The notes beneath the pieces are model-generated. The model was not told the DNA's origin. It searched no databases and saw only the letters and a program-made list of their open reading frames with translations. The translations under genes and the position numbers were made by a program. Below, in pieces: positions 25,309 to 34,112 of a stretch of 64,000 nucleotides of DNA; position 1 is the stretch's first letter, and each line of letters opens with the position of its first letter. This DNA comes from RUG14130 sp045598325 (GTDB taxonomy: Bacteria > Bacillota > Clostridia > Christensenellales > Aristaeellaceae): positions 3,723-67,722 of the forward strand of contig JAZLLT010000057.1 of assembly GCA_045598325.1 (NCBI GenBank). The letters are read 5' to 3'.

Positions 25309-26823
25309 ATGGTTACCGACCGAACAAGTTATCTGAGCGGCTCCGTCATCCGCGCGAGTGAAGAGCGGATCACGGATGAATTTGCCCGTAAGTTAGGCTA
25401 CAGTTACGCGCTGTGGCTGAGTGAGAAACTGCGCACCACGCCCGATGCGCTCACCGTGGCAGTGGGACATGATGCCCGCCCCAGCGGAATACGCATCTAC
25501 AAAGCCTTTATGGCGGGCCTGACCGCGGCGGACAGCGATGTCTATGACTGCGCACTCGCTACGACGCCTGCCATGCAGATGAGCATCGAACTGACCGACA
25601 AGCACATTTGCGGCGCGTGCATGGTAACGGCAAGCGCTTCGGACAGAAGTGTAAACGGGTTCAAACTCTTTACACCCGACGGCGCGATCCATGCGGAAGA
25701 CGCGCAGAAGATTCTTGAAATCGCCGAAACGGTCACCGTGCCTCACCGCTTGGTTAAGGATCTTGATCTCATCAACGCTTACGAAAGCCGCCTGAAAACA
25801 CTTGTATCGGAATATATGAACGAGGATGTAGCGCTCCCGCTGCTGGGGCTTCATGTCGTCGTGGATGCATCCTGCGGAAGCGCGGGATTTTATGCCGAAC
25901 TATTGGAATCGCTGGGCGCGGATACGGAAGGTTCCTTTAACCTCGCTCCCACGGCGGAGATCAGCGCGAACCTTTCCAATCCGGAGGATGGAAAAGCACT
26001 TGACGCGCTCGCGAAAACCGTCCTTGAGCAGGAAGCGGACATCGGCGTAAAATTCGATCCCGACGGTGACCGCGTCGCCATCGTGGACCAAAACGGAAAA
26101 GCGTTAAACCGCAACAGACTCATCGCGCTTGTCGCGGCAATGCTGTTGGAAGACGAAAAGAACCTGACTTTCGTAACCGACTCCGTTACCTCTTCCGGTC
26201 TCAACCGCTTCATCACCGAATGGGGCGGAAACCATTACCGCTACCGCCGCGGTTACAGAAATGTGATCGACGAGGCGCGCCGCCTTTCCGATGAGGGCTT
26301 CAATGTGCCCGTCGCCATTGAAACCAGCGGACACGCGGCAATGGCGGACAACTATTTCATCGATGACGGTGTTTACCTTGCAACAAAGGTCATCTGTGAA
26401 GCAATGTGGAGAAAGCGGGACGGTAAGTCGCTGTCCTCGCTCATAGACGAACTGCAGGAGCCCGTGGAATCGATGGAAGTGAGACTTCCCATCATTCAGG
26501 ACGACTACAAGAAAGCCGCCGGATATGTCATCGAAGCGATCCTGTCCACAACTCTTACAAGCAGCGAATGGCGTCTCGCTCCGGATAACCGTGAAGGCGT
26601 ACGCATCCTCTTCTCGCTGGATGGCGGCGTCGACAACGCGTGGTTCATGCTGCGTCTTTCGGTGCATGATCCGGTCATTGCCGTCAATGCGGAAAGCGAA
26701 GTGGCCGGAGGACTTATCTACATTCTTGATGAACTTTACGCTGTCCTCGAAAAGGACAACGAAGAGTTGGATTTGGCACCGCTCAAGGCGAAAATCGAAG
26801 AGATTAAAAACAGATTGGAGTGA
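25309..26823 (+). CDS. Phosphomannomutase/phosphoglucomutase family protein
   Basis: A 504-residue alpha-D-phosphohexomutase, which moves phosphate between C1 and C6 of a hexose. The metal loop is DPDGDR (D250, D252, D254) and the substrate loop has 'ETSGHAAM'. The phosphoserine loop reads TASASDRSVNG with S109 in the catalytic position, while most family members have TASHNP or TASHLP; the usual histidine is replaced by alanine. The ATG at 25309 is chosen because AAAGGAG lies 6 bases before it; an upstream ATG lacks a site. Confidence 0.88.
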   Translation: MVTDRTSYLSGSVIRASEERITDEFARKLGYSYALWLSEKLRTTPDALTVAVGHDARPSGIRIYKAFMAGLTAADSDVYDCALATTPAMQMSIELTDKHICGACMVTASASDRSVNGFKLFTPDGAIHAEDAQKILEIAETVTVPHRLVKDLDLINAYESRLKTLVSEYMNEDVALPLLGLHVVVDASCGSAGFYAELLESLGADTEGSFNLAPTAEISANLSNPEDGKALDALAKTVLEQEADIGVKFDPDGDRVAIVDQNGKALNRNRLIALVAAMLLEDEKNLTFVTDSVTSSGLNRFITEWGGNHYRYRRGYRNVIDEARRLSDEGFNVPVAIETSGHAAMADNYFIDDGVYLATKVICEAMWRKRDGKSLSSLIDELQEPVESMEVRLPIIQDDYKKAAGYVIEAILSTTLTSSEWRLAPDNREGVRILFSLDGGVDNAWFMLRLSVHDPVIAVNAESEVAGGLIYILDELYAVLEKDNEELDLAPLKAKIEEIKNRLE

Positions 26824-26829
26824 CCTGTT

Positions 26830-28812
26830 ATGAGCAATGAAACCAAAGTCGTAAATGCGATCCGTATTCTGTCCGCCGAAGCGGTTCAGAAGGCAAAGAG
26901 CGGCCATCCCGGCATGCCCATGGGCTCAGCTGCCATGGCTTATGCAGTGTGGGGACGCGAGATGAAGCACAATCCCGGCGACGACAAATGGGCAGACCGC
27001 GACCGCTTCGTCCTTTCTTCCGGACACGGCTCCATGCTTCTGTATTCTCTGCTGCACCTGTTCGGATACGGCCTGACCATTGAGGATCTCAAGCAGTTCC
27101 GTCAGTTCGGATCTCTGACTCCCGGACATCCCGAGTTCGGTCACACCCGCGGCGTTGAAACTTCCACCGGCCCTCTGGGCATGGGCATCTCCAATGCTGT
27201 CGGTATGGCGATTGCAGAAGCCTATCTCGCCGCGAAGTTCAACCGCAGGGGCTATCCCATCGTTGACCACAATACTTATGTCATCCTGGGCGACGGCTGC
27301 ATGATGGAAGGTCTTTCCCATGAAGCATGCTCTCTGGCCGGCACTTTGAAACTCAATAAACTCATCGCTCTGTACGATGACAACGAGATCTCCATCGAAG
27401 GCTCCACCGACATCGCGTTCCGCGAGAATGTTCCCGAGCGTTTCCGCGCATACGGCTGGAATATCATCGATGTTGCGGACGCGAATGTGTTTGAAAATGT
27501 CGAAGCCGCCATCAAACTGGCAAAACTTTCCGACAAGCCCAACCTTATCGTCTGCCACACTCAGATCGGCTTCGGTTCTCCCAAGCAGGGCATGGCAAGC
27601 GCCCACGGCGAACCTCTCGGCGAAGAGAATATCGTTGCACTCAAGAAGAAACTCCATTGGTGCGATGATGTCGCCATGAGTTTCGCGGTTCCCGAAGAAG
27701 TCTACGAAATCACCGCAAAGGTCGCCAAGAAGGGCGCTGCCGCGGAAGAAAAGTGGAATAAACTCTTCGAGAAATGGTCCGAGCGCTATCCGGAACTCCG
27801 CAAAGAGTGGGATATCTGGCACAGCGAAGAACTGCCCGTGGATCTGCTCAAGGATGAAGAGTACTGGAAGTTTGACGGCAAAGCCGCGACTCGCAACAGC
27901 AGCGGCACCGTGGTCAACCGCCTCGCCGCGAAGATCCCGAACCTCATCGGCGGAAGCGCCGACCTTGCTCCCTCCAACAAGACCTACATGAAGGGCATGG
28001 GCGACTTCTCTGCGGAAGACCGCACCGGACGCAACCTGCACTTCGGTGTCCGTGAGCACGCGATGGCCTGCATCTGCGCCGGCATCAAACTGCACGGCGG
28101 TCTGCGTCCCTACTGCGGCACCTTCTTCGTATTCTCCGATTTCATGAAGAATGCGATGCGCGTGGCTTCCATCATGGAACTGCCCGTGACATATGTTCTG
28201 ACCCACGATTCCATCGGCGTCGGCGAAGACGGACCTACCCATCAGCCCGTTGAGCAGTTGGCAGGCCTGCGCGCCATCCCCGGCCTCATCACCTTCCGTC
28301 CCTGCGACAGCAAGGAGGTTGCCGCCGGTTGGTACGCCGCAATGACTGTCGGTAAGCCTGTTGCCCTCATTCTGTCCCGACAGGACTGCGCCCTCAACGA
28401 GAAGAGCGGCCCCGATGCGCTCAAGGGCGGCTACATCATCTCCGACTGCAAGAAGAAGACTCCCGACTGCATCCTGATGGCTTCCGGTTCCGAAGTGGAA
28501 CTGTGTGTCGCCGCTCAGGCCGCGCTCAAGGAAGAAGGAATCGAAGCCCGCGTGGTATCCATGCCCAGTTTCGAACTGTTCGAGATGCAGGATGAGAAAT
28601 ACAAGGAATCCGTGCTTCCCAAGAAGGTCCGCGCGCGCGTTGCCGTAGAAGCGGCTGCAACCATGAGCTGGTACAAGTATGTCGGACTTGACGGTGAAGT
28701 GCTCGGCATCGACCGCTTCGGTCAGAGCGCTCCCTACAAGATCTTGTTCAAGGAATACGGCTTCACCACCGAAAATGTTGTGGCGCTTGCCAAGAAAACC
28801 ATGGGCAAATAA
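26830..28812 (+). CDS. tkt: Transketolase
   Basis: A full-length 660-residue, thiamine-diphosphate-dependent transketolase of the non-oxidative pentose phosphate pathway. The ThDP motif GDGCMMEG begins the cofactor site, 'GSADLAPSN' and 'FGVREHAM' are substrate and cofactor loops, and 'HDSIGVGEDGPTHQPVE' is the transketolase signature 2. Codons are biased to C-ending forms, as in gapA. It begins 6 bases after the phosphohexomutase stop, so the two are likely co-transcribed. Confidence 0.98.
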   Translation: MSNETKVVNAIRILSAEAVQKAKSGHPGMPMGSAAMAYAVWGREMKHNPGDDKWADRDRFVLSSGHGSMLLYSLLHLFGYGLTIEDLKQFRQFGSLTPGHPEFGHTRGVETSTGPLGMGISNAVGMAIAEAYLAAKFNRRGYPIVDHNTYVILGDGCMMEGLSHEACSLAGTLKLNKLIALYDDNEISIEGSTDIAFRENVPERFRAYGWNIIDVADANVFENVEAAIKLAKLSDKPNLIVCHTQIGFGSPKQGMASAHGEPLGEENIVALKKKLHWCDDVAMSFAVPEEVYEITAKVAKKGAAAEEKWNKLFEKWSERYPELRKEWDIWHSEELPVDLLKDEEYWKFDGKAATRNSSGTVVNRLAAKIPNLIGGSADLAPSNKTYMKGMGDFSAEDRTGRNLHFGVREHAMACICAGIKLHGGLRPYCGTFFVFSDFMKNAMRVASIMELPVTYVLTHDSIGVGEDGPTHQPVEQLAGLRAIPGLITFRPCDSKEVAAGWYAAMTVGKPVALILSRQDCALNEKSGPDALKGGYIISDCKKKTPDCILMASGSEVELCVAAQAALKEEGIEARVVSMPSFELFEMQDEKYKESVLPKKVRARVAVEAAATMSWYKYVGLDGEVLGIDRFGQSAPYKILFKEYGFTTENVVALAKKTMGK

Positions 28813-28826
28813 ACAACCGCGACTCC

Positions 28827-28849
28827 GCCCGGGAGAACCTCTCCCGGGC
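28827..28849 (+). terminator. Perfect 10-bp hairpin between tkt and cysteine desulfurase
   Basis: GCCCGGGAGA (28827-28836) and TCTCCCGGGC (28840-28849) pair perfectly with a 3-base loop, but no T-run follows. It may stabilise the tkt message or act as a weak terminator. Confidence 0.55.
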
Positions 28850-28874
28850 AGGGTCTGTATTTACGGAGCAGACG

Positions 28875-30017
28875 ATGATATACATGGACAATGCCGCGAC
28901 CACGAAAGTGAGTGAAGCGGTATTTGAAACGATGAAACCCTATCTGACGGATGTATACGGAAATCCATCCTCTGTACACTATGCCGGACGCGAAGCGAAA
29001 AAGGCAGTTGAAAGCGCCCGCAGAACCGTTGCATCTGCAATCGGAGCGGATGCGAGAGAAATATACTTTACCTCCTGCGGAAGCGAAGCCGATACCTGGG
29101 CGATAATGGGTACAGCTCTTTCAAAGGAGAATCAGAAACGGACATTCGTGACTTCGGTCATTGAACATAAAGCGGTTTTAAACGCCGCGGAAATGCTTTC
29201 CCATCTCGGCTTCAATGTCAAATATGCACCTGTGGACAAACAGGGAAGGGTCAAAGTTAAAGATTTACAGGAACTGGTGACGCCCGATACTTTTCTTGTT
29301 TCCGTAATGATGGCAAACAACGAGGTCGGTACGATCCAGCCTATTGAAGAAATCGCCAAAATCGCGCATGAAGCCGGAGCACTGTTTCATACCGACGCGG
29401 TGCAGGCCGTGGGGAACATGGAAATCAAGTGCCATGAAATGAACATCGATCTCCTTTCCATGAGCGGTCATAAGTTTCATGCCCCCAAAGGCATCGGCGC
29501 GCTGTATGTCAGAGAAGGCATAGACATCAACAATCTTGTCTGCGGCGGTGCACAGGAACGGGGAAAACGCGGCGGTACCGAAAATATCGCCGGCATCGCG
29601 GGTCTTGCAAAAGCAATCGAAATCGCGGAAAAAGAACGCAGCAATCATGTTTTCATCACGCAGACCCTGCGGGATGAACTGGTAAACGAGATCAAGTCCT
29701 GCATTCCGGGAGCGGTTGTCAATGCAGAAAAGGCGCAGAAACTTCCCGGGCACGCGAACATCACATTCGAGGGTATCGACGGTGAAGCGTTGCTGCTCAA
29801 TCTGGATCTGAAGCGCATCGCGGTGTCCGCGGGTTCCGCGTGCACGAGCGGAAGCGTCGATCCCAGCCATGTCCTGTTGGCGATGGGACTCGATAGAAAA
29901 GACGCGCTCTCGTCCGTACGCTTTTCTCTTTCGGATGAGAATACGATGGATGAAGTGGTCGAAGTCGTTGCTGCGCTTCAAGAAATCTGCGGACGCCTTC
30001 GGTCCATGACACATTAG
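28875..30017 (+). CDS. Cysteine desulfurase, NifS/IscS-like
   Basis: A 380-residue PLP enzyme that takes sulphur from cysteine for iron-sulphur clusters or tRNA thiolation. The N-terminal 'MIYMDNAATTKVSE' is the usual start; the PLP lysine is K200 in SGHKFHAPKG; the catalytic cysteine is C323 in SAGSACTSG, on a longer, group I-type loop. It starts 26 bases after the tkt hairpin, and no iscU or thiI gene follows, so its sulphur acceptor is not indicated by context. Confidence 0.95.
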   Translation: MIYMDNAATTKVSEAVFETMKPYLTDVYGNPSSVHYAGREAKKAVESARRTVASAIGADAREIYFTSCGSEADTWAIMGTALSKENQKRTFVTSVIEHKAVLNAAEMLSHLGFNVKYAPVDKQGRVKVKDLQELVTPDTFLVSVMMANNEVGTIQPIEEIAKIAHEAGALFHTDAVQAVGNMEIKCHEMNIDLLSMSGHKFHAPKGIGALYVREGIDINNLVCGGAQERGKRGGTENIAGIAGLAKAIEIAEKERSNHVFITQTLRDELVNEIKSCIPGAVVNAEKAQKLPGHANITFEGIDGEALLLNLDLKRIAVSAGSACTSGSVDPSHVLLAMGLDRKDALSSVRFSLSDENTMDEVVEVVAALQEICGRLRSMTH

Positions 30018-30025
30018 AGGCAAAT

Positions 30026-30934
30026 ATGGAAAACAAGTATCTGAAAGTATCTGAAGAAGTGAAAAAGGCGCTTCATGAGGGAAGACCTGTCGTAGCGCTG
30101 GAAAGCACCATCATTTCCCACGGCATGCCTTATCCCAGAAATGTGGAGACCGCGCTTGATGTGGAACAGATCGTGCGCGAGAACGGTGCCGTTCCCGCGA
30201 CCGTCTGCATCCTCGACGGGAAAATTGTTGTGGGCGCAAGCAGAGAAGAAATCGAGTATCTCGGCAAAACCGGAACGAAGGTAATCAAAGCATCACGGCG
30301 CGATTTGCCTGTACTTCTCTCAAAGGGTCTGGACGGAGCCACGACCGTTGCCACGACGATGATCGGTGCATCTCTTGCCGGTATCAAAGTCTTTGCTACT
30401 GGCGGCGTAGGCGGCGTACACAGAGGCGCGGAAGTCACGATGGATATTTCCGCTGACCTTGAGGAACTTGGCAGGACAAATGTGATGGTTGTCTGCGCGG
30501 GCTGCAAATCCATCCTCGACCTCAAACTGACGCTTGAATATCTGGAAACCAAGGGTGTTCCCGTGATCGGTTACGGAACGGAAGAACTCCCCGCGTTTTA
30601 TACCGATGTCAGCGGTCTCAAAGTGGATTACCGTCTCGATACGCCCAAGGAAATCGCGGACGCGTTCAACTGTAAACTTGCCATCGGAGTAAGCGGCGGC
30701 ATGCTGGTTGCAAACCCGATTCCGAAGCAGTATGCGATGGATCCCGATGTGATCAATGCAACGATTGAAAAAGCTGTCTCGGACGCGAATGAACTGGGTA
30801 TCAAGGGAAAGGAACTGACGCCTTATCTGCTGGACCGTATTCAGAAAATGACCGGTGGACAAAGCCTGGAAAGCAACATCCGGCTGGTTTACAATAACGC
30901 CGCCCTTGCCGCTCAAATCGCCTGCTGCCTGTAA
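30026..30934 (+). CDS. psuG: Pseudouridine-5'-phosphate glycosidase
   Basis: A 302-residue enzyme that splits pseudouridine 5'-phosphate into uracil and ribose 5-phosphate. Family blocks 'ALESTIISHGMPYPRN' (N-terminus), 'ATTVATTMIGASLAGIKVFATGGVGGVHRG' and 'CAGCKSILD' (here divided in the text) are present and intact. Its usual partner, a pseudouridine kinase, is not next to it. It lies 8 bases after the cysteine desulfurase and 8 bases before cdsA, with AAAGGAGCC before the latter. Confidence 0.95.
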   Translation: MENKYLKVSEEVKKALHEGRPVVALESTIISHGMPYPRNVETALDVEQIVRENGAVPATVCILDGKIVVGASREEIEYLGKTGTKVIKASRRDLPVLLSKGLDGATTVATTMIGASLAGIKVFATGGVGGVHRGAEVTMDISADLEELGRTNVMVVCAGCKSILDLKLTLEYLETKGVPVIGYGTEELPAFYTDVSGLKVDYRLDTPKEIADAFNCKLAIGVSGGMLVANPIPKQYAMDPDVINATIEKAVSDANELGIKGKELTPYLLDRIQKMTGGQSLESNIRLVYNNAALAAQIACCL

Positions 30935-30942
30935 AGGAGCCA

Positions 30943-31743
30943 TTGATGAAACAAAGAGTTATTTCCGCAGTCATATGCATCGCAATCACGCTTGCGATGA
31001 TCCTGCTGAGCACATGGACGCGCATCATTTTCTTCATTTTGCTGAGCATTCTTGCATGCCGCGAAATGAAGGATGCGCTTGCAAAACTCGAGTACCATGT
31101 TGTCGAGTGGCCTCTGTACGCGGTAAGCATCGGCTGTTCCGCGTTCATTGCCATTGAGAAATCGGGATATGCGTTTCCGGCGTTTCTGCTGATCATGCTT
31201 CTGCTGTTTACGCAACTCATTCTGCTCAAGAGTATCTCGGTGAAGGATGTGCTGGCGACCTTTGCGGTATGCGCATATCCGCTTTCGCCGCTCATGATCA
31301 TTACTTTTATCGCAAAAAGCGATTTACTTTGGGCGGCGGTGCTGCTCAACGCAATCATGCCGACGGTCGTCGCGGATACCTTTGCGCTGTTCGGTGGAAA
31401 AAGATATGGAAAGCACAAACTCTGTCCCGATATCAGCCCGAAAAAGACCGTGGAAGGTTTGATCTGCGGAGTTGTCATGGGAACGGTTTCCGGATTCGCG
31501 GTATACGGTATCCTGAAACTGGTGGGCAGAAGCGTGATCCCGCTGTGGGCGGTTTTGATCGCCTCTCTGCTTGCCTGCCTGACGGGCGCCCTCGGCGATC
31601 TTGCAGCATCGACAATCAAGCGGGAAGCCGGCATCAAGGATTACAGCAATCTCATCCCGGGACATGGCGGGATCCTCGACAGAATCGATTCCAGTCTCTT
31701 CTCGCTTCCCGCCGTTTACCTGCTGTACGCCCTGTTTGTATAA
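30943..31743 (+). CDS. cdsA: Phosphatidate cytidylyltransferase
   Basis: A 266-residue integral membrane enzyme that makes CDP-diacylglycerol, the precursor of phospholipids. It has about eight membrane segments and the family C-terminal signature with 'ALGDLAASTIKREAGIKD' followed by 'PGHGGILDRIDS', which carries the metal-binding aspartates. In many Firmicutes cdsA sits next to uppS, frr and dxr; none is seen here. Transcription appears to end in the following spacer, where the rplS promoter begins. Confidence 0.95.
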   Translation: MMKQRVISAVICIAITLAMILLSTWTRIIFFILLSILACREMKDALAKLEYHVVEWPLYAVSIGCSAFIAIEKSGYAFPAFLLIMLLLFTQLILLKSISVKDVLATFAVCAYPLSPLMIITFIAKSDLLWAAVLLNAIMPTVVADTFALFGGKRYGKHKLCPDISPKKTVEGLICGVVMGTVSGFAVYGILKLVGRSVIPLWAVLIASLLACLTGALGDLAASTIKREAGIKDYSNLIPGHGGILDRIDSSLFSLPAVYLLYALFV

Positions 31744-31762
31744 GATTTTACATACTCTTTTC

Positions 31763-31791
31763 TTGAATGGCCAGACAACTTGTGTTATAAT
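31763..31791 (+). promoter_or_regulatory. rplS promoter
   Basis: TTGAAT (31763-31768) and TATAAT (31786-31791) with a 17-base spacer. A perfect inverted repeat ATATCAC-TT-GTGATAT (31790-31805) covers the likely start point. Confidence 0.7.
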
Positions 31792-31806
31792 ATCACTTGT
31801 GATATC

Positions 31807-31846
31807 GGGCATTCCGCTGGCGAAAAGTTATCGTTGATGAATGTCC
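31807..31846 (+). promoter_or_regulatory. Candidate L19 leader (ribosomal protein autoregulation)
   Basis: GGGCATTC (31807-31814) can pair with GAATGTCC (31839-31846), giving an 8 bp stem with one wobble, between the promoter and the AGGAGG of rplS. A short leader hairpin with autoregulation by L19 is known in Firmicutes (Rfam L19_leader). I match the position and architecture, not a model score. Confidence 0.55.
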
Positions 31847-31870
31847 TTGTAAGGAAGGAGGATATCGCAT

Positions 31871-32212
31871 ATGAATGAGATTATCCGTTCCATCGAGGAA
31901 GCCCAACTCAAGAAGGATGTGCCTTCTTTCAGCATCGGAGACACCGTTAAGGTTGAAGTCAAGGTTGTTGAAGGCAGCCGTGAGCGTCTGCAGGCTTTCG
32001 AGGGCGTAGTTATCGCTCGTCGTAACGGATCTTGCCGCGAGACTTTCACCGTTCGCCGCGTTTCCTATGGCGTAGGCGTTGAGCGTACTTTCCCGCTGCA
32101 TTCTCCGCGTGTCGATTCCATAACCGTTACCCGTCGTGGTAAGGTTCGCCGCGCCAAACTGTACTACCTTCGTGAGCGCAGTGGCAAAGCCGCTAAGGTT
32201 AAGGAAGCATAA
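31871..32212 (+). CDS. rplS: 50S ribosomal protein L19
   Basis: A 113-residue L19 protein, which lies at the 30S-50S interface. Sequence blocks 'FSIGDTVKVEVKVVEG', 'RLQAFEGVVIARRNG' and 'VERTFPLHSPRVDSI' are diagnostic. AAGGAAGGAGG precedes the ATG. It has its own promoter and leader upstream and a perfect terminator downstream, so it is monocistronic. Confidence 0.99.
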   Translation: MNEIIRSIEEAQLKKDVPSFSIGDTVKVEVKVVEGSRERLQAFEGVVIARRNGSCRETFTVRRVSYGVGVERTFPLHSPRVDSITVTRRGKVRRAKLYYLRERSGKAAKVKEA

Positions 32213-32222
32213 TGCACCCACA

Positions 32223-32252
32223 ACAGAGGCCGCAATGCGGTCTCTGTTTTTA
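32223..32252 (+). terminator. rplS terminator
   Basis: ACAGAGGCCGC (32223-32233) pairs with GCGGTCTCTGT (32237-32247) around a 3-base loop, followed by five T. Confidence 0.92.
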
Positions 32253-32276
32253 TCTATTGAATTTTGAGAGGAATCT

Positions 32277-33122
32277 ATGTCTGAAATCAACTGGTTTCCC
32301 GGTCATATGGCGAAAACCCGCCGCCTGCTCGAAACGCAGATCAGGGCGGTGGACGCGGTCATCGAACTCTGTGACGCGCGCGCGCCTTACGCAACCCGCA
32401 ATCCCGATCTAATCAGGCTCATCGGGAACAAAACCCATATCCTGATTATGAACAAAGCCGACCTTGCGGATGATACCGTCACGAAGAGTTGGCTCAAATA
32501 CTATGAGCAGAAAGGTGTTTCCGCTATGGCGTTCCAGTCCACGGGCAACCGCGTGAAAGATGTCTTTGCGATGATCGAAAAGGCATCCGCGGCAAAAGTG
32601 GAGCGGATGAAAGCGCGCGGCGCCAACAAAACCATCCGCATCATGGTCGTGGGAATCCCGAATGTCGGAAAATCGACTTTCATCAATAAACTGCACGGAC
32701 AATCTGTGGCCAAAGCTTCAGACCGTCCCGGTGTCACCCGTTCCAATCAGTGGGTGAAAATCAATCCTTATCTGGAACTGCTCGATACTCCCGGCATGCT
32801 CTGGCCGAAACTGGAAGATCAGGCAACGGCAAAGCGGCTTGCCTATCTGGGTTCCATCAAGGACGACATCATGAACACGGAAGAACTGGCGACGGAACTT
32901 TTGAAGGAACTGCTCGTCATAAAACCGGAAGCCGTCATCAGCCGCTATAAACTGACCGACCTTGACAACGAAGAAACAACGCTGCTCGAGAAATGCTGCA
33001 AGGGCAGAGGCTGGCTGCTTTCCGGCGGACGCTTTGATACCGAGCGCGCAGCCGCGCTGATCCTAGATGAATTCCGTGCCTGCAAGATGGGGAAATTGTC
33101 TTTGGAAAGGATCGGAATCTAG
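32277..33122 (+). CDS. rbgA: Ribosome biogenesis GTPase RbgA (YlqF)
   Basis: A 281-residue circularly permuted GTPase required for 50S assembly. The motifs come in permuted order: NKAD (G4) first, then GIPNVGKST (G1), and DTPG (G3), as is usual for RbgA. The first residues 'INWFPGHMAKTRR' match the family N-terminus. The C-terminal helical part holds the ribosome-binding domain. It follows rplS, the standard order, and is 1 base from rnhB. Confidence 0.97.
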   Translation: MSEINWFPGHMAKTRRLLETQIRAVDAVIELCDARAPYATRNPDLIRLIGNKTHILIMNKADLADDTVTKSWLKYYEQKGVSAMAFQSTGNRVKDVFAMIEKASAAKVERMKARGANKTIRIMVVGIPNVGKSTFINKLHGQSVAKASDRPGVTRSNQWVKINPYLELLDTPGMLWPKLEDQATAKRLAYLGSIKDDIMNTEELATELLKELLVIKPEAVISRYKLTDLDNEETTLLEKCCKGRGWLLSGGRFDTERAAALILDEFRACKMGKLSLERIGI

Positions 33123-33123
33123 T

Positions 33124-33750
33124 ATGGCAAGAGAAAGCGCGCAGGAAAAACTATTGCGCCTCACGCAAATCGAACGAGCGGAAAATGAAAAAGCGGGACG
33201 CGTTCTGATGATTGCCGGAATCGACGAAGTGGGGAGAGGCCCGCTCGCGGGTCCGGTTGTTACGGCATGCGTCAGCATGAATCTTGACCGTCTTGTTCCG
33301 GGCGTGGACGATTCCAAGAAACTGTCGGAGAAGAAGAGGGAAGAACTCTATTCGCTTATCATGGAAAACGCGGACTACGCGAAAACCGCATGGATCTGGC
33401 AGGATGAAATCGACAGAATCAACATCCTGAACGCCACGAAAAAGGCGATGGAGACCTGCGCGGCAGACTTCAAAGGCGATCTCATCCTCGTGGACGCGGT
33501 CGAAGGAATCCTGCTTCCCTGTGCGCATAAAAGCATCATTCACGGCGATGCGATGAGTTACATGATCGGCGCGGCTTCCATTGTCGCGAAGGTCGAGCGT
33601 GACCGTTATATGGCTGAGATGGACACGAAATATCCGGTGTACGGCTTTGCCGCCAACAAGGGATACGGCACCGCGCAGCACATCGAGGCAATCAAAAAGT
33701 ACGGTCCCTGCGAACTGCACAGAAGAAGTTTCATCACTAAATTCATCTGA
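33124..33750 (+). CDS. rnhB: Ribonuclease HII
   Basis: A 208-residue RNase HII that removes ribonucleotides from DNA. The catalytic loop IDEVGRGPLAGP holds D34 and E35, and 'VDAVEG' and 'ASIVAKVERDRYM' the other acidic and substrate residues. A second RNase H (type I) is encoded at 55739-56224. The start at 33124 is 1 base after rbgA; an upstream in-frame ATG at 33067 lies inside rbgA and is not used. Confidence 0.96.
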   Translation: MARESAQEKLLRLTQIERAENEKAGRVLMIAGIDEVGRGPLAGPVVTACVSMNLDRLVPGVDDSKKLSEKKREELYSLIMENADYAKTAWIWQDEIDRINILNATKKAMETCAADFKGDLILVDAVEGILLPCAHKSIIHGDAMSYMIGAASIVAKVERDRYMAEMDTKYPVYGFAANKGYGTAQHIEAIKKYGPCELHRRSFITKFI

Positions 33751-33751
33751 C

Positions 33752-34111
33752 ATGAACACAAAACAGATCGGCGATTTCGGAGAAGATTATACCTGCGCCT
33801 ATATAAAGGAGCAGGGCATGCGCGTGCTCAAACGAAATTTCCGCTTCGGCAGGGAAGAAATCGACATCATCGCCGAAGACAAAGGCACGATCGTGTTTAT
33901 CGAAGTAAAAGCGCGCGGAGGCGTCGCATACGGTCTCCCCGCGGAAGCGGTCACGAAATCCAAGCAGAGATCCATCATCCGCGCGGCCACGGGATATCTG
34001 AAGATCAACGGTTTCCTCAACCGTTCCGTGCGGTTCGATGTGGCGGCTGTACTGGATGATGAAATCAAGTATATCAAAAACGCTTTTGATACAACGGGGA
34101 TGTACAGATAG
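33752..34111 (+). CDS. YraN family endonuclease-like protein (UPF0102)
   Basis: A 119-residue protein of the UPF0102/YraN family with a restriction-endonuclease-like fold. Conserved blocks are 'GDFGEDYTCAYIKEQG' at the N-terminus and 'EIDIIAEDKGTIVFIEVKAR' holding the D-ExK core. Its role, possibly in DNA repair or Holliday-junction handling, is not settled. It starts 1 base after the rnhB stop and precedes the large glycosyltransferase by 1 base. Confidence 0.93.
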   Translation: MNTKQIGDFGEDYTCAYIKEQGMRVLKRNFRFGREEIDIIAEDKGTIVFIEVKARGGVAYGLPAEAVTKSKQRSIIRAATGYLKINGFLNRSVRFDVAAVLDDEIKYIKNAFDTTGMYR

Positions 34112-34112
34112 T

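Noticed and set aside
26926..28242. A 438-codon minus-strand ORF opposite transketolase
   Set aside because: The tkt frame is highly conserved and codon-biased; the antisense product has no recognisable pattern.
28827..28849. A true intrinsic terminator between tkt and the cysteine desulfurase gene
   Set aside because: The stem is perfect but no T-run follows, so it is listed only with low confidence as terminator-like.
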